DNA of 13,434 bases from Bacteroidetes bacterium UBA4408 (GCA_002389785.1 DGQS01000128.1:1-13434); one strand, 5' to 3'; shown: positions 1-7,234, counted from the stretch's first letter. Notes: generated by a model not told the origin, from the sequence alone. A program made the numbers and translations.

Positions 1-1
1 C

Positions 2-3000
2 GACCTTGCAACCAATCAAGCTCGCGACCTAACCCTTACCTGGGCAGCCGGTGTTGGAGGTACTCCTACCAGTTATAAAATTTATTTAAGTACCAATTTG
101 TCTGATGTAACTACCGAAGCACCTGCAGCTCTTGTCAACACTATTTCAGGTACTAGTTACACCAGCCCAGCATTATTGGCTTCTACAATTTATTATTGGA
201 AAATTGTTCCAACGAATGTAACTGGTTCAGCAGCTGGATGTGCAGTTCAGTCATTCACTACCGGAACCTTGTACAATTATTGTGTTCCTCCGCATCCTGC
301 TGGTTGCGGTACAGGAAATATAACCAATGTATCTTTTGAGTCAATAAATAATTCAAGTACATGTGGTGGCGCAGCTTATACTGCTTATGCTTTAACCGCT
401 CAGGCACCACAAGGGTATAGTATTCCATTATCTGTTACATCAGATCAAAGTTGTATCATTTCATGTTGGATTGATTATGACCAAGATGGATTGTTTGAAG
501 CAAGTGAGTGGACTCAAGTTTCTACCAGCTCAACGCCAAACGTAGCTAGCACAGTTGCAATTGCTATAGACCCTTTGGCAACATTAGGTCTTACCAAAAT
601 GAGAATACGTACTCGTTTTTCAGGCAATCAAAACGGAAGTGGAGATGCTTGTCTGTCAATGGGTTCTGGTGAAGCTGAAGATTATATCATTAATATTATT
701 GCCCCTCCGGTAACTCCGCCATCATGGACAACAGTTACTCCTATTAATACAGCCTGCGTTACTGCAACTTCATTATCATGGTCAGCTGCAAGTAACTTCC
801 CACAAGGGTATACTTTGTATTTCGGTACCGACGGAGGAGGTGTTACCCCACCAATTGGTTTAATTAACGCTGCTGATTTAGGTAATGTTCTTAGTGTTGC
901 GCTACCAGCTTTAAACCCTGCTACTACTTACTATTATCAAATAGTTCCATACAATGGCAATGGTAATGCTACGGGTTGTGTAATTGGTTCATTTTTATCA
1001 GGAAGCTCAGTTGCTTTTACCCCAACTGTCGCAAACCCTTACATCCAAAATTTTGATGGAGTTACACAACCAAATATACCTTGCGGTATAACTAGAAGTG
1101 ATGAAAATTTCCCTCAAGATGGATTTACTTGGGTTACTACTAATTTAAAGTCAAGTACTGCTCCTAATTCAATGGGAATTAGTTATAACTCAAATAACAA
1201 TACAGTTGCTAAAGACGATTGGTTCTATTCTGCACCATTAAATTTAACTGCCGGTAAATTATACCGCGTGTATTTTAAATATGCTGCCAGCACTGCTGCT
1301 TTCCCTGAATCTTTTGAAGTGTTTATGAGCAATTCACCTGATGCAAGTACCATGCTTACCACTTCTTCTGTGTATACCAAAAACAATATCACCAACATCA
1401 CATTTATCAGCGATTCATCTGCTGATATTATTCCGGCAATTAGTTCGGTTTATTATGTTGGTTTCCATGCAAATAGCACAGCTGATCAGGATATACTTTT
1501 TATTGATGATTTGAAAGTTAAAACCATCCCGGTTGCTGGGCTTCAACCTTCTTCATGTACAACAGTAAATAGTATGTATGATCCTATTTACTGCACTCCA
1601 TATCCTGGAGCTACTAACTATAAATACAAAATCGAAAATTTAGCTACCAGCTTTAGCTACGAATACACCCGTAACTTAGCATTAACAGATTTCCGATTAA
1701 AGTGGGCGCCGGGTGTACTCTTTAACACTGCTTACGATGTATCAGTTTCGGCCTTTGCAAATGGAACTTGGACAGCTTATGGACCTATATGTCAAGTTAC
1801 TACGGGCGCATTCCCAACCACTAAACTTCAAACCGGTACTTCATGCGGTGCAACTATTTCAACTTTATCGCAACAACTATTTTGTGATACCGTATCTGGA
1901 GCAGTTGACTATGAGTACAAAATTGTGAATGTTGCCCAAGCATACGATCACACTTGGAGAAGGATCACTAGCAATAATGACTACCGATTAAGCTGGGCAT
2001 ATTCGTCAACTCCATTTGTACAAGGTTTACCTTACGGTTATACTTACGATATTCAAGTAAGAGCACTTGTTGGAAAAACTAACGTATTACCGGGAGAATG
2101 GGGTACTTTTGGACCAGTTTGTCAAGTAACCGTATTAGGAACTCCTACTACTCAAGTAACAGGTGCTACTTGTGGTCAAACTTTAGCGGCATTTAATAGC
2201 TATATGAATTGCATACCTGTAGCAGGTGCAACAGATTATGAGTGGAGAGTAAGTAATACTACGTTAGGTTACTCTCAATCAGGTACACGTACTAACTCAA
2301 GTACTAATTACCGTCTTGATTGGTTACCGGGTGCAGGTGGTGGAATTAGATATGGTACTACTTACGATGTTGAAGTGAGAGCTAAAGTTGGAGGAGTGTT
2401 TGGAAATTATGGTACAATTTGTCAAATTACTACACCTGCATCTCCATTAACTTCATTACAACCTGCTTATTGCAGCAATTACGCATTACCTACCTTTAGT
2501 TCACAGGTATTTTGTGTAGCTGTTCCGGGAGCAACAAATTACAGGTATCATATCACCGGTCCTTTGGGATACGATAAAACATTTACTCGTAATTTAAGTT
2601 CAAACGACTGGAGATTTAATTGGACACTTTTATCTCCTCCTAACCAAAATATGATTGCAAACCAAACTTACACAGTAGAAGTTGCATCTTATGCAGGTGG
2701 AGTATGGAGCGCTTATGGAACTCCTTGTACTATTGCAACACCATTGGTGGTGCCACGTTATGGAAGCTTTATTGATGAAAATCCAATGAATTCTGTAACA
2801 AGCGAATTAAGTCTTTCTGTAATGCCTAATCCTGCAAAAGCAAATGACTTATCACTGGTAATCGATGGAATTGCTACTTCTACCAGCAATATTGAATTCA
2901 CTATTTATAACTTATTAGGTAAAAAAGTATACGCTGCTACTGTAACAACCGATGAACAAAGCCGATTAGTGCTACGTCCGGAGACACAGTTAGCTCCAGG

Positions 3001-3064
3001 TGTATACATGACCGAAGCAGTTGTTAATGGTAAAGTACTTCGTCAAAAATTTGTTGTGGAGTAA
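2..3064 (+). CDS. T9SS-exported multidomain surface/secreted protein (5' partial)
   Basis: The frame is open from base 2, so the gene begins upstream of the window; the first in-frame TTG (98) lies inside a domain and is not a credible start. Order of parts: an Fn3-like fragment to about 270; a GEVED domain (about 272-700, closing with GSGEAEDYIINI); a second Fn3-like module (about 710-1015); a cleaved-adhesin/MAM-like domain (about 1022-1530, from YIQNFDGV to DILFIDDLKV); four roughly 100-residue modules with three cysteines each (1541-2752); and a C-terminal sorting domain (about 2810-3061, LSVMPNPAKAN then IYNLLGKKVY and LAPGVYM). The last is the type A tail (Por_Secre_tail) recognised by the type IX secretion system, so the product should cross the outer membrane and be released or anchored at the surface. 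Adhesion or a role in a peptidase/surface layer is possible but not shown; no catalytic motif is visible in this part. The gene ends at a strong terminator. Confidence 0.93.
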   Translation, partial: DLATNQARDLTLTWAAGVGGTPTSYKIYLSTNLSDVTTEAPAALVNTISGTSYTSPALLASTIYYWKIVPTNVTGSAAGCAVQSFTTGTLYNYCVPPHPAGCGTGNITNVSFESINNSSTCGGAAYTAYALTAQAPQGYSIPLSVTSDQSCIISCWIDYDQDGLFEASEWTQVSTSSTPNVASTVAIAIDPLATLGLTKMRIRTRFSGNQNGSGDACLSMGSGEAEDYIINIIAPPVTPPSWTTVTPINTACVTATSLSWSAASNFPQGYTLYFGTDGGGVTPPIGLINAADLGNVLSVALPALNPATTYYYQIVPYNGNGNATGCVIGSFLSGSSVAFTPTVANPYIQNFDGVTQPNIPCGITRSDENFPQDGFTWVTTNLKSSTAPNSMGISYNSNNNTVAKDDWFYSAPLNLTAGKLYRVYFKYAASTAAFPESFEVFMSNSPDASTMLTTSSVYTKNNITNITFISDSSADIIPAISSVYYVGFHANSTADQDILFIDDLKVKTIPVAGLQPSSCTTVNSMYDPIYCTPYPGATNYKYKIENLATSFSYEYTRNLALTDFRLKWAPGVLFNTAYDVSVSAFANGTWTAYGPICQVTTGAFPTTKLQTGTSCGATISTLSQQLFCDTVSGAVDYEYKIVNVAQAYDHTWRRITSNNDYRLSWAYSSTPFVQGLPYGYTYDIQVRALVGKTNVLPGEWGTFGPVCQVTVLGTPTTQVTGATCGQTLAAFNSYMNCIPVAGATDYEWRVSNTTLGYSQSGTRTNSSTNYRLDWLPGAGGGIRYGTTYDVEVRAKVGGVFGNYGTICQITTPASPLTSLQPAYCSNYALPTFSSQVFCVAVPGATNYRYHITGPLGYDKTFTRNLSSNDWRFNWTLLSPPNQNMIANQTYTVEVASYAGGVWSAYGTPCTIATPLVVPRYGSFIDENPMNSVTSELSLSVMPNPAKANDLSLVIDGIATSTSNIEFTIYNLLGKKVYAATVTTDEQSRLVLRPETQLAPGVYMTEAVVNGKVLRQKFVVE
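1541..2752 (+). repeat. Four tandem ~100-residue three-cysteine modules (protein-level repeat)
   Basis: Four diverged copies inside the T9SS protein, at about 1541-1825, 1826-2155, 2156-2455 and 2456-2752 (95, 110, 100 and 99 codons). Each shows the same order of landmarks: an opening LQ/VT..(S/T/Y)C, a second cysteine followed by a P/V-rich turn and then GA(T/V)xYxY(K/R/H)(I/V), an arginine-containing strand ending in (Y/F/W)R(L/F)xW, an aromatic-rich Y(D/T)(V/I)xV strand, and a closing G.W..(Y/F)G..C.(V/I).T. The architecture looks like an Fn3-type beta sandwich with conserved cysteines. The copies differ at DNA level, so this is an old duplication. I recall similar modules in other Bacteroidota surface proteins but cannot name a Pfam family. 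Confidence 0.8.
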
Positions 3065-3085
3065 TTAGCTATTCCTAACTAATGT

Positions 3086-3119
3086 AAAAAGGCGGCTCTT
3101 ATAAAAGAGCCGCCTTTTT
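3086..3119. terminator. Bidirectional rho-independent terminator
   Basis: A perfect 10-bp GC-rich stem (GGCGGCTCTT at 3091-3100 with AAGAGCCGCC at 3105-3114) closes a 4-nt loop. It is flanked by A5 on the left and T8 on the right, which extend the stem and give a U-run in both directions. It lies between the stop of the T9SS gene (3064) and the stop of the convergent pdxH gene (3137), so it can end both transcripts. Confidence 0.93.
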
Positions 3120-3136
3120 TTGTATTGCGCTGGAGC

Positions 3137-3778
3137 TTAAGGATTAAGTCTGGTAACAGTCCATTCCATATTTTGTAAACTATATGCAATTCGATCATGT
3201 AATCGACTTGGCCTACCTTGCCAAAATTCAAAATAATCGGGAATAATTTTATAACCGCCCCAATGAGGTGGGCGTTGAATTTGTTGCTTTGCAAATTTTT
3301 CTGTGAAACTATCCACTTGCATTTCTAATTCGCTGCGGTTTGATATAGGTTTACTTTGTGCAGATGCCCATGCTCCAATCTGACTAGCTGTTGGGCGCGA
3401 TAAAAAATACGCATCCGACTCTTCTTTACTTAATTTTTCGATTTTGCCTTCAATCCTTACTTGACGCTCTATTTGTTGCCAAAAAAAGTTCAAAGCAACT
3501 TGAGGATTTTTAAGCATATCATGACCTTTTTTACTTTCGTAATTGGTAAAAAAGTCAAAACCGCTTGTATCAAAATTTCGAAGTAAAACGATTCTTGAAG
3601 AAGGTCTTCCATTTTCAGAAACTGTAGCTAAGTTCATAGCATGAGGTTCCGGTAATTCGGCATTTAAAGCTTCTTCAAACCATTTCTTAAATTGATAAAA
3701 AGGATTCAATTCAATTGCCCCGTCATCTAATGTTGATTGGGCATATTCCTGACGCAGGTGTCTTACTTTTTCGTTCAT
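3137..3778 (-). CDS. pdxH: Pyridoxamine 5'-phosphate oxidase
   Basis: FMN-dependent cytosolic enzyme that oxidises pyridoxamine 5'-phosphate or pyridoxine 5'-phosphate to pyridoxal 5'-phosphate (PLP). The 213 residues match the usual family length. Visible signatures are RIVLLR (62-67, FMN phosphate contact), YFLSRP (124-129) with IGAWAS (134-139), RPPHWGGY (169-176) and the C-terminal family pattern FEFWQGRPSRLHDR (183-196), closing with the typical W..TRLNP end. The N-terminus (VRHLRQEY, then NPFYQFKKWFEEA) agrees with the ATG chosen. It faces the T9SS gene across a shared terminator and is divergent from the YqgE gene. The nearby class IV aminotransferase uses the cofactor it makes, though that gene is not in the same transcript. 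All expected motifs are intact. Confidence 0.97.
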   Translation of the reverse strand: MNEKVRHLRQEYAQSTLDDGAIELNPFYQFKKWFEEALNAELPEPHAMNLATVSENGRPSSRIVLLRNFDTSGFDFFTNYESKKGHDMLKNPQVALNFFWQQIERQVRIEGKIEKLSKEESDAYFLSRPTASQIGAWASAQSKPISNRSELEMQVDSFTEKFAKQQIQRPPHWGGYKIIPDYFEFWQGRPSRLHDRIAYSLQNMEWTVTRLNP

Positions 3779-3863
3779 AAGTTTAACTTAGTTTATTGAA
3801 GAATTATAAAGCTATCATTAACTATCAAATACCTTGTGCTAAGTGATGGAATAAATGATTCTG

Positions 3864-3871
3864 CAAAGATG
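3864..3871 (-). promoter_or_regulatory. Candidate pdxH promoter -7 box
   Basis: On the minus strand this reads CATCTTTG followed by CA, one mismatch from the Bacteroidota -7 consensus TAnnTTTG. It lies about 85 bases upstream of the pdxH ATG. No clear TTTG -33 box is found 19-20 bases further upstream, so the call is tentative. Confidence 0.33.
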
Positions 3872-3891
3872 AAAATCTTATTTAGTTTCGA

Positions 3892-3916
3892 TGCTGATTT
3901 TTCTCAGCAATTTTTT
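3892..3916. other. Hairpin-like inverted repeat with T-run
   Basis: TGCTGA (3892-3897) and TCAGCA (3904-3909) form a 6-bp stem with a 6-nt loop, followed by ATTTTTT. On the plus strand this resembles a weak intrinsic terminator, but no plus-strand gene precedes it within the spacer. It lies upstream of the candidate pdxH -7 box. It could be an operator, the end of an unseen short plus-strand RNA, or chance in AT-rich DNA. Confidence 0.25.
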
Positions 3917-4061
3917 ACTCAATAAACGATTAAAATCTACCGTTTACCCAAAAAGTAGAACCCAATTTTTTTTTCGGAGTTTAAGAACTAAAAATTAGCA
4001 CCAATATTGTTAGGCTAAAACTAAAATCAAATTGTTTTCGTTATTATAAAAAATACTGACC

Positions 4062-4625
4062 ATGATTCAGAATAAATTAAAAGCAAAAAAAGGACGCCTT
4101 CTTATTTCAGAACCGACCTTAGCCGATTCGTATTTTAAACGCTCTGTTATAGTGCTTACCGAACATGGCGAAAATGGTAGCGTTGGATTTATTTTAAATA
4201 AAAAAACGGAGATGAAACTTAGCCATGCGATTGAAGAATTTAGTGAATTTGATTTTCCTATCTACTTTGGAGGTCCGGTAAAACGCGACAATCTATTCTT
4301 TATTCACACGCTTGGATCCTTGGTGCCCGAAAGTCATGAAATTTACGATGGATTGTTTTGGGGCGGAGATTTTGAAGCCCTTAAAAAATTAATATTAAGT
4401 GGAAAAGTGAAACAGGAGGAAGTAAAATTTTTCTTAGGATATTCAGGATGGGAACCTCATCAACTTAGCCGCGAAATGGAAGAACATTCTTGGTTTGTAT
4501 CCCAATCAAACCAATCAATTATACTTCAACAAAGCGATAAGGAATTATGGAGAGAGGTAATGAAAGCTATGGGGACAGAATTTGCTATGTTGAGTAATTT
4601 CCCTGATAATCCTTCGATGAATTAA
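4062..4625 (+). CDS. YqgE/AlgH family protein (UPF0301)
   Basis: The 187 residues match the full family length. Diagnostic stretches are GRLLISEP with FKRSVIVLTEH near the N-terminus, GSVGFILNKK, YFGGPVKRDNLFFIH in the middle, FFLGYSGWEPHQL, and the C-terminal FAMLSNFPDNPSMN. The family (COG1678) is broadly conserved. It was named after AlgH of Pseudomonas, linked there to alginate regulation, but its biochemical role is unknown and regulation of alginate should not be transferred to this organism. It is a soluble cytosolic protein with no signal peptide. It is divergent from pdxH and convergent with the class IV aminotransferase gene, with a 77-bp spacer that shows no obvious terminator. ATG at 4062 begins exactly at the conserved N-terminus. 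Confidence 0.93.
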   Translation: MIQNKLKAKKGRLLISEPTLADSYFKRSVIVLTEHGENGSVGFILNKKTEMKLSHAIEEFSEFDFPIYFGGPVKRDNLFFIHTLGSLVPESHEIYDGLFWGGDFEALKKLILSGKVKQEEVKFFLGYSGWEPHQLSREMEEHSWFVSQSNQSIILQQSDKELWREVMKAMGTEFAMLSNFPDNPSMN

Positions 4626-4702
4626 GTTTAAATGATTTATATAGCTCTGGCTGATTCTGTTTAGGATTGCTGGTATTTGATTCGAACAAGCTTTATTAAT
4701 TT

Positions 4703-5563
4703 CTAAATAGAAGTAGTTAATTCATTAAGCATATTACATAGCTTTTTTGATGTAGAATTAAAGTAGCGTTTATTTTTATAGGAACCAATCCATTGAATAC
4801 CTGTAATTGAATTGGTCAAAAAAACTTCATCCGCTCTAAGCATATCATTTGGCATTACTGCATGCTCATAACAGTTTAACTTGTAATTTTTAGCATTTGA
4901 TAAAATTATTTTTCTCATTACTCCATCAACACATCCTTCTTCTAAAGATGGAGTATATAAAGCACCATTTATTACCAAAAAAACAGTGGAGCTAATAGCT
5001 TCACAAACATGGTTTTTATCATTTAGGATGATACAATCATCAAATTTTTTCTCGATTTTATAAATGCCTGCCATAATGTACGGCAAACAATTATTCGTTT
5101 TAAAATTGGAAAGCAAGTGTAGTTGTTTTTTTATGTCGCTGAACAGTTCTACTGTTAAACCTTTTGTGTTTAACTCAAAATTATTTACAGAAAGGGCTTC
5201 TACTTCAATACAATAACCGGCCTTGTTGGTCATGGGTGCATACAAACCTCCTTCGAGGCGAAAAATCGTTAAGCGAATTTTAGCTCCCTGTGAAATTTTG
5301 TTTTTTTCAAGCAAAGTAAAAAGTTGACTTTCTAAAAAGTTGTCTTCTAACAAATCACTTATATCAATTTTAAGAAAATCACAAGCTTTAATGAGTCGTT
5401 CAAAATGGAATTTTAAGAAAGGGATTTTACCGCTTATTACTCGAATCGTTTCAAAAATTCCATCACCATAGCGGAAAGATCTGTTTTTTGAAGTAAATAC
5501 TTCGGTCCCTTCCAGAAATTGCTCTCCGTTTACTATACAAAAAGTCTTACTTATTTCACTCAT
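4703..5563 (-). CDS. Class IV PLP aminotransferase, probably aminodeoxychorismate lyase (PabC-like)
   Basis: Fold type IV PLP enzyme of 286 residues, typical for the BCAT/D-amino-acid aminotransferase/PabC superfamily. Seen in the sequence: the N-terminal FRYGDGIFETIR (30-41), the presumed PLP lysine K155 in NFKTNNCLPYIMA, the glutamate E188 in CEAISSTVF (equivalent to the family EgxSxNxF, with T in place of N), LYTPSLEEGCVDGVMR, and a C-terminal EVFLTNSITGIQWI. Family motifs alone do not separate branched-chain aminotransferase from aminodeoxychorismate lyase. The length, the EVFLTNS...GI segment and the presence of a PabA-type amidotransferase at the head of the same gene run favour PabC, which releases p-aminobenzoate and pyruvate from aminodeoxychorismate. 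The start lies 3 bp after the rhomboid stop, so translation is probably coupled. It is the last gene of the run. Confidence 0.85.
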   Translation of the reverse strand: MSEISKTFCIVNGEQFLEGTEVFTSKNRSFRYGDGIFETIRVISGKIPFLKFHFERLIKACDFLKIDISDLLEDNFLESQLFTLLEKNKISQGAKIRLTIFRLEGGLYAPMTNKAGYCIEVEALSVNNFELNTKGLTVELFSDIKKQLHLLSNFKTNNCLPYIMAGIYKIEKKFDDCIILNDKNHVCEAISSTVFLVINGALYTPSLEEGCVDGVMRKIILSNAKNYKLNCYEHAVMPNDMLRADEVFLTNSITGIQWIGSYKNKRYFNSTSKKLCNMLNELTTSI

Positions 5564-5566
5564 ACA

Positions 5567-6190
5567 TTATCTGCTAAACCACTCTCCTATTTGGTAAATA
5601 AAATTAACAGCAATATTTTTATTTAATAATATACAAAACATTATTCCAAACAAAGCTCCAAAAAAATGTGCATCATGTCCTATTGAATCGCTGCCTTTTT
5701 GCGCCATGTAATAACTATAGATTAAATAGGCTATGCCGAAAACAACAGCCGGAAACTGAACAGGTATAAACAGCAATCCCATTGGGGCCAGTGGGTCAAA
5801 TAAAATACTTGCAAAAACGATTGCCGAAATTGCTCCCGATGCCCCAACAGCATTATAATAGAGATGATTTTTATGTTTTTCGAAGCTGGGAATTACACTT
5901 GTAAAAACCGCTCCAACATAGAGTAGTATATAAAACAGTGTTGCTTTCTCCTGAAAATACTGTTCAAAAAAATATTCAACCCAAGGTCCGAAACTGTACA
6001 ATACGTACATATTTACGAATAAATGAAGCATATCGGCATGCACAATTCCATAACTAAAGAATCGAAAAAAGTGTTTGCTATGATTAATCTGATAAGCATT
6101 AAAACGCAATTGATGCATCCAGTTCTCGTTGTTTAAAGCAATCAAGGATACCATGCTGGTTAAAATAATTATGACAATTGAAATACTCAT
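5567..6190 (-). CDS. Rhomboid family intramembrane serine protease
   Basis: An inner-membrane protease of 207 residues with about six hydrophobic segments, the compact bacterial core without a large extra domain. Catalytic and family motifs are intact: HADMLHLFVN (51-60, the HxxxxHxxxN signature of TM2), GASGA (116-120) with nucleophile S118, and GHDAHFFGALFG (171-182) with catalytic H175. Rhomboids cut single-pass membrane proteins within or near the membrane; no substrate can be inferred here. The ATG overlaps the stop of an upstream 34-codon ORF as ATGA, and the stop lies 3 bp before the aminotransferase ATG, so it is embedded in a translationally coupled run. Many Bacteroidota carry two or more such short rhomboids, so a housekeeping role is as likely as a local one. 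Confidence 0.95.
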   Translation of the reverse strand: MSISIVIIILTSMVSLIALNNENWMHQLRFNAYQINHSKHFFRFFSYGIVHADMLHLFVNMYVLYSFGPWVEYFFEQYFQEKATLFYILLYVGAVFTSVIPSFEKHKNHLYYNAVGASGAISAIVFASILFDPLAPMGLLFIPVQFPAVVFGIAYLIYSYYMAQKGSDSIGHDAHFFGALFGIMFCILLNKNIAVNFIYQIGEWFSR

Positions 6191-6291
6191 GCTTGATTTA
6201 ATATGTAGTTGGTAAATGCTACCTGTACTTCCGATTTGTTTTTACACTCATTGCCTTTTAATTCCTTTGCCCTTAATAAAATTTGACCCAT
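6187..6291 (-). CDS. Small ORF (34 aa) coupled to rhomboid by ATGA overlap
   Basis: Minus-strand ATG (6289-6291) opens 34 codons and ends in TGA (6187-6189) that overlaps the rhomboid ATG in the four bases ATGA. The product starts MGQILLRAKELKG and ends FTNYILNQA; it is hydrophilic, slightly basic, has one cysteine and no membrane segment. It fills most of the 171 bp between the DUF952 stop and the rhomboid start, a gap out of keeping with the other spacings in this run (3-32 bp). The frame stays open 14 codons further upstream, but without an ATG, GTG or TTG. I do not recognise the protein. Alternatives are a translated leader that only serves coupling, a remnant of a longer gene, or a chance ORF in a leader region. 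Confidence 0.45.
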   Translation of the reverse strand: MGQILLRAKELKGNECKNKSEVQVAFTNYILNQA

Positions 6292-6316
6292 TTGTAAAGT
6301 TTTAAGCTTCAGTGTT

Positions 6317-6328
6317 AGCGCATGCGCT
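6317..6328. repeat. 12-bp perfect palindrome upstream of the small ORF
   Basis: AGCGCATGCGCT is a perfect palindrome, 25 bp upstream of the small-ORF ATG and 33 bp after the DUF952 stop. It stands out by its GC content from the AT-rich surroundings. It might be an operator for a protein dimer at an internal promoter, or chance. As RNA it can only make a 4-bp stem, so it is unlikely to be a terminator. Confidence 0.3.
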
Positions 6329-6361
6329 TTTATTCATGTAAGTTTTCTAACTTGATTGTTA

Positions 6362-6724
6362 CTACTTTAGTGTAATTGTATCTGATGAACCTGGAAAATT
6401 ATATTTACCTGATTCATCAGGTTCAAAGCGGTAACATTGATGAATTGCATTTAAGTTAAGTTTGCCATATATATGTGGATATAAAATACTTCCTCCGGAG
6501 GTATTTTCATAGATAGTTTTTGCTTCTATTTTGGCGCTTTCTAACTCTAATAAACATAAATCCCGTTTATTTATAAATATTCGGTTTGCTGTATTAATAA
6601 GTTCTTCCTGTGTTGAGCAATGCAGAAAACCTTCCGAATTCAAAGAATCGGCTTGGTAGTATCCAATTTTAAAAGCAAGTAGCAGATCCTTTTTTAATGC
6701 AATGTGATAAATATACTTGTGCAT
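6362..6724 (-). CDS. DUF952 domain protein
   Basis: Single-domain cytosolic protein of 120 residues. The DUF952 landmarks are the N-terminal YIYHIALKKD, EGFLHCSTQEEL (31-42), LCLLELE near residue 60 and YPHIYGKLNLNAI (82-94). The conserved HCS and HIYG motifs look like an active or binding site, and the fold is related to ADP-ribosyltransferase-like proteins according to my memory of the family, but no activity is established. It sits 32 bp after the start-proximal end of the papain-fold gene upstream (stop at 6757) and is followed by about 70 bp before the small ORF. It shows no truncation and no missing motif. Family assignment is solid; function is unknown. Confidence 0.88.
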   Translation of the reverse strand: MHKYIYHIALKKDLLLAFKIGYYQADSLNSEGFLHCSTQEELINTANRIFINKRDLCLLELESAKIEAKTIYENTSGGSILYPHIYGKLNLNAIHQCYRFEPDESGKYNFPGSSDTITLK

Positions 6725-6756
6725 AGTTCAATTTTGTTACACTAAAAACGAGGTTT

Positions 6757-7230
6757 TTACATTTTTTTTTGAGGTCGATAAAATTCCATTTTACCACTTA
6801 CTTTATTTTTATAATTCAGTTCATCGAGTTGAACAAGTTTTTTTCCATTTACATTTTGTTCGGCAACCAATAAAACTCCATTCTTTTTTACTTCCATTAC
6901 AATTGCAGTATGTTTAGGGAAAGTCCAAGTTTCTCCATTTTTGTTTTTGATTTTTACCTTCGAAAATTGCACTAAGTCACCCGGAAAAATTGATTGCTTT
7001 TCAGGATTGTACAACTTACCAAAGTTGGTTGGAAACTTCCAATCGGCATTGTTTCTTGTAAGTGCTTGATTTGCCAAATCCCAACATTCGCCTCGATCAA
7101 CCTTTTTACCAATTACAGAGTGAACATAGGTAACAATTTGTTTATTAAGTTCAGGGATACTGTCAGAGACTTGCCCAAAAACAACTTGAGAATACAAAAG
7201 CATCAGATTCAAATTCAAAAGCAATTTCAT
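6757..7230 (-). CDS. Exported papain-fold (CHAP/NlpC-like) protein
   Basis: 157 residues with a short N-terminal export signal (MKLLLNLNLMLLYSQVVFGQ, cleavage probably after about residue 19-20). The mature part has the order expected of a CHAP/NlpC-P60-type cysteine peptidase or amidase: a cysteine near the N-terminus in RGECWDLA (C49), GDLVQFS (84-90), a histidine in KHTAIVMEV (H107) and a polar residue in AEQN (Q125/N126). The same arrangement occurs in the papain-like domain found in AIM3/BBC1-type proteins. A role in peptidoglycan cleavage in the periplasm is the simplest idea, but the protein lacks a wall-binding domain and the substrate is not visible. The ATG lies 4 bp from the stop of the GNAT gene. 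The 3' end has a run of nine A in the message within PQKKM. Confidence 0.72.
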   Translation of the reverse strand: MKLLLNLNLMLLYSQVVFGQVSDSIPELNKQIVTYVHSVIGKKVDRGECWDLANQALTRNNADWKFPTNFGKLYNPEKQSIFPGDLVQFSKVKIKNKNGETWTFPKHTAIVMEVKKNGVLLVAEQNVNGKKLVQLDELNYKNKVSGKMEFYRPQKKM

Positions 7231-7234
7231 CTTC

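Larger units (their letters stand above)
3779..4061. other. Divergent intergenic region pdxH / yqgE
   Basis: An AT-rich, non-coding 283-bp spacer between divergent starts, longer than most spacers here. It holds a CATCTTTG box on the minus strand (3864-3871) and a hairpin-like inverted repeat followed by a T-run (3892-3916). A T9 run lies near 3966-3974. I see no clear promoter box for the plus-strand gene and no convincing small ORF or RNA gene. Confidence 0.5.

Noticed and set aside
98..100. TTG as the start of the T9SS protein
   Set aside because: The frame is open to base 2 with an Fn3-like sequence (LTWAAGV, YKIYLS) upstream, so the gene begins outside the window.
3079..3294. Minus-strand 71-codon frame over the end of pdxH
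   Set aside because: Out of frame with the clear PdxH signature and overlaps the terminator.
6744..6758. AAAAAC-GAG-GTTTTT inverted repeat as an operon terminator
   Set aside because: Only one GC pair in the stem and it overlaps the stop codon of the papain-fold gene; too weak to stop transcription.
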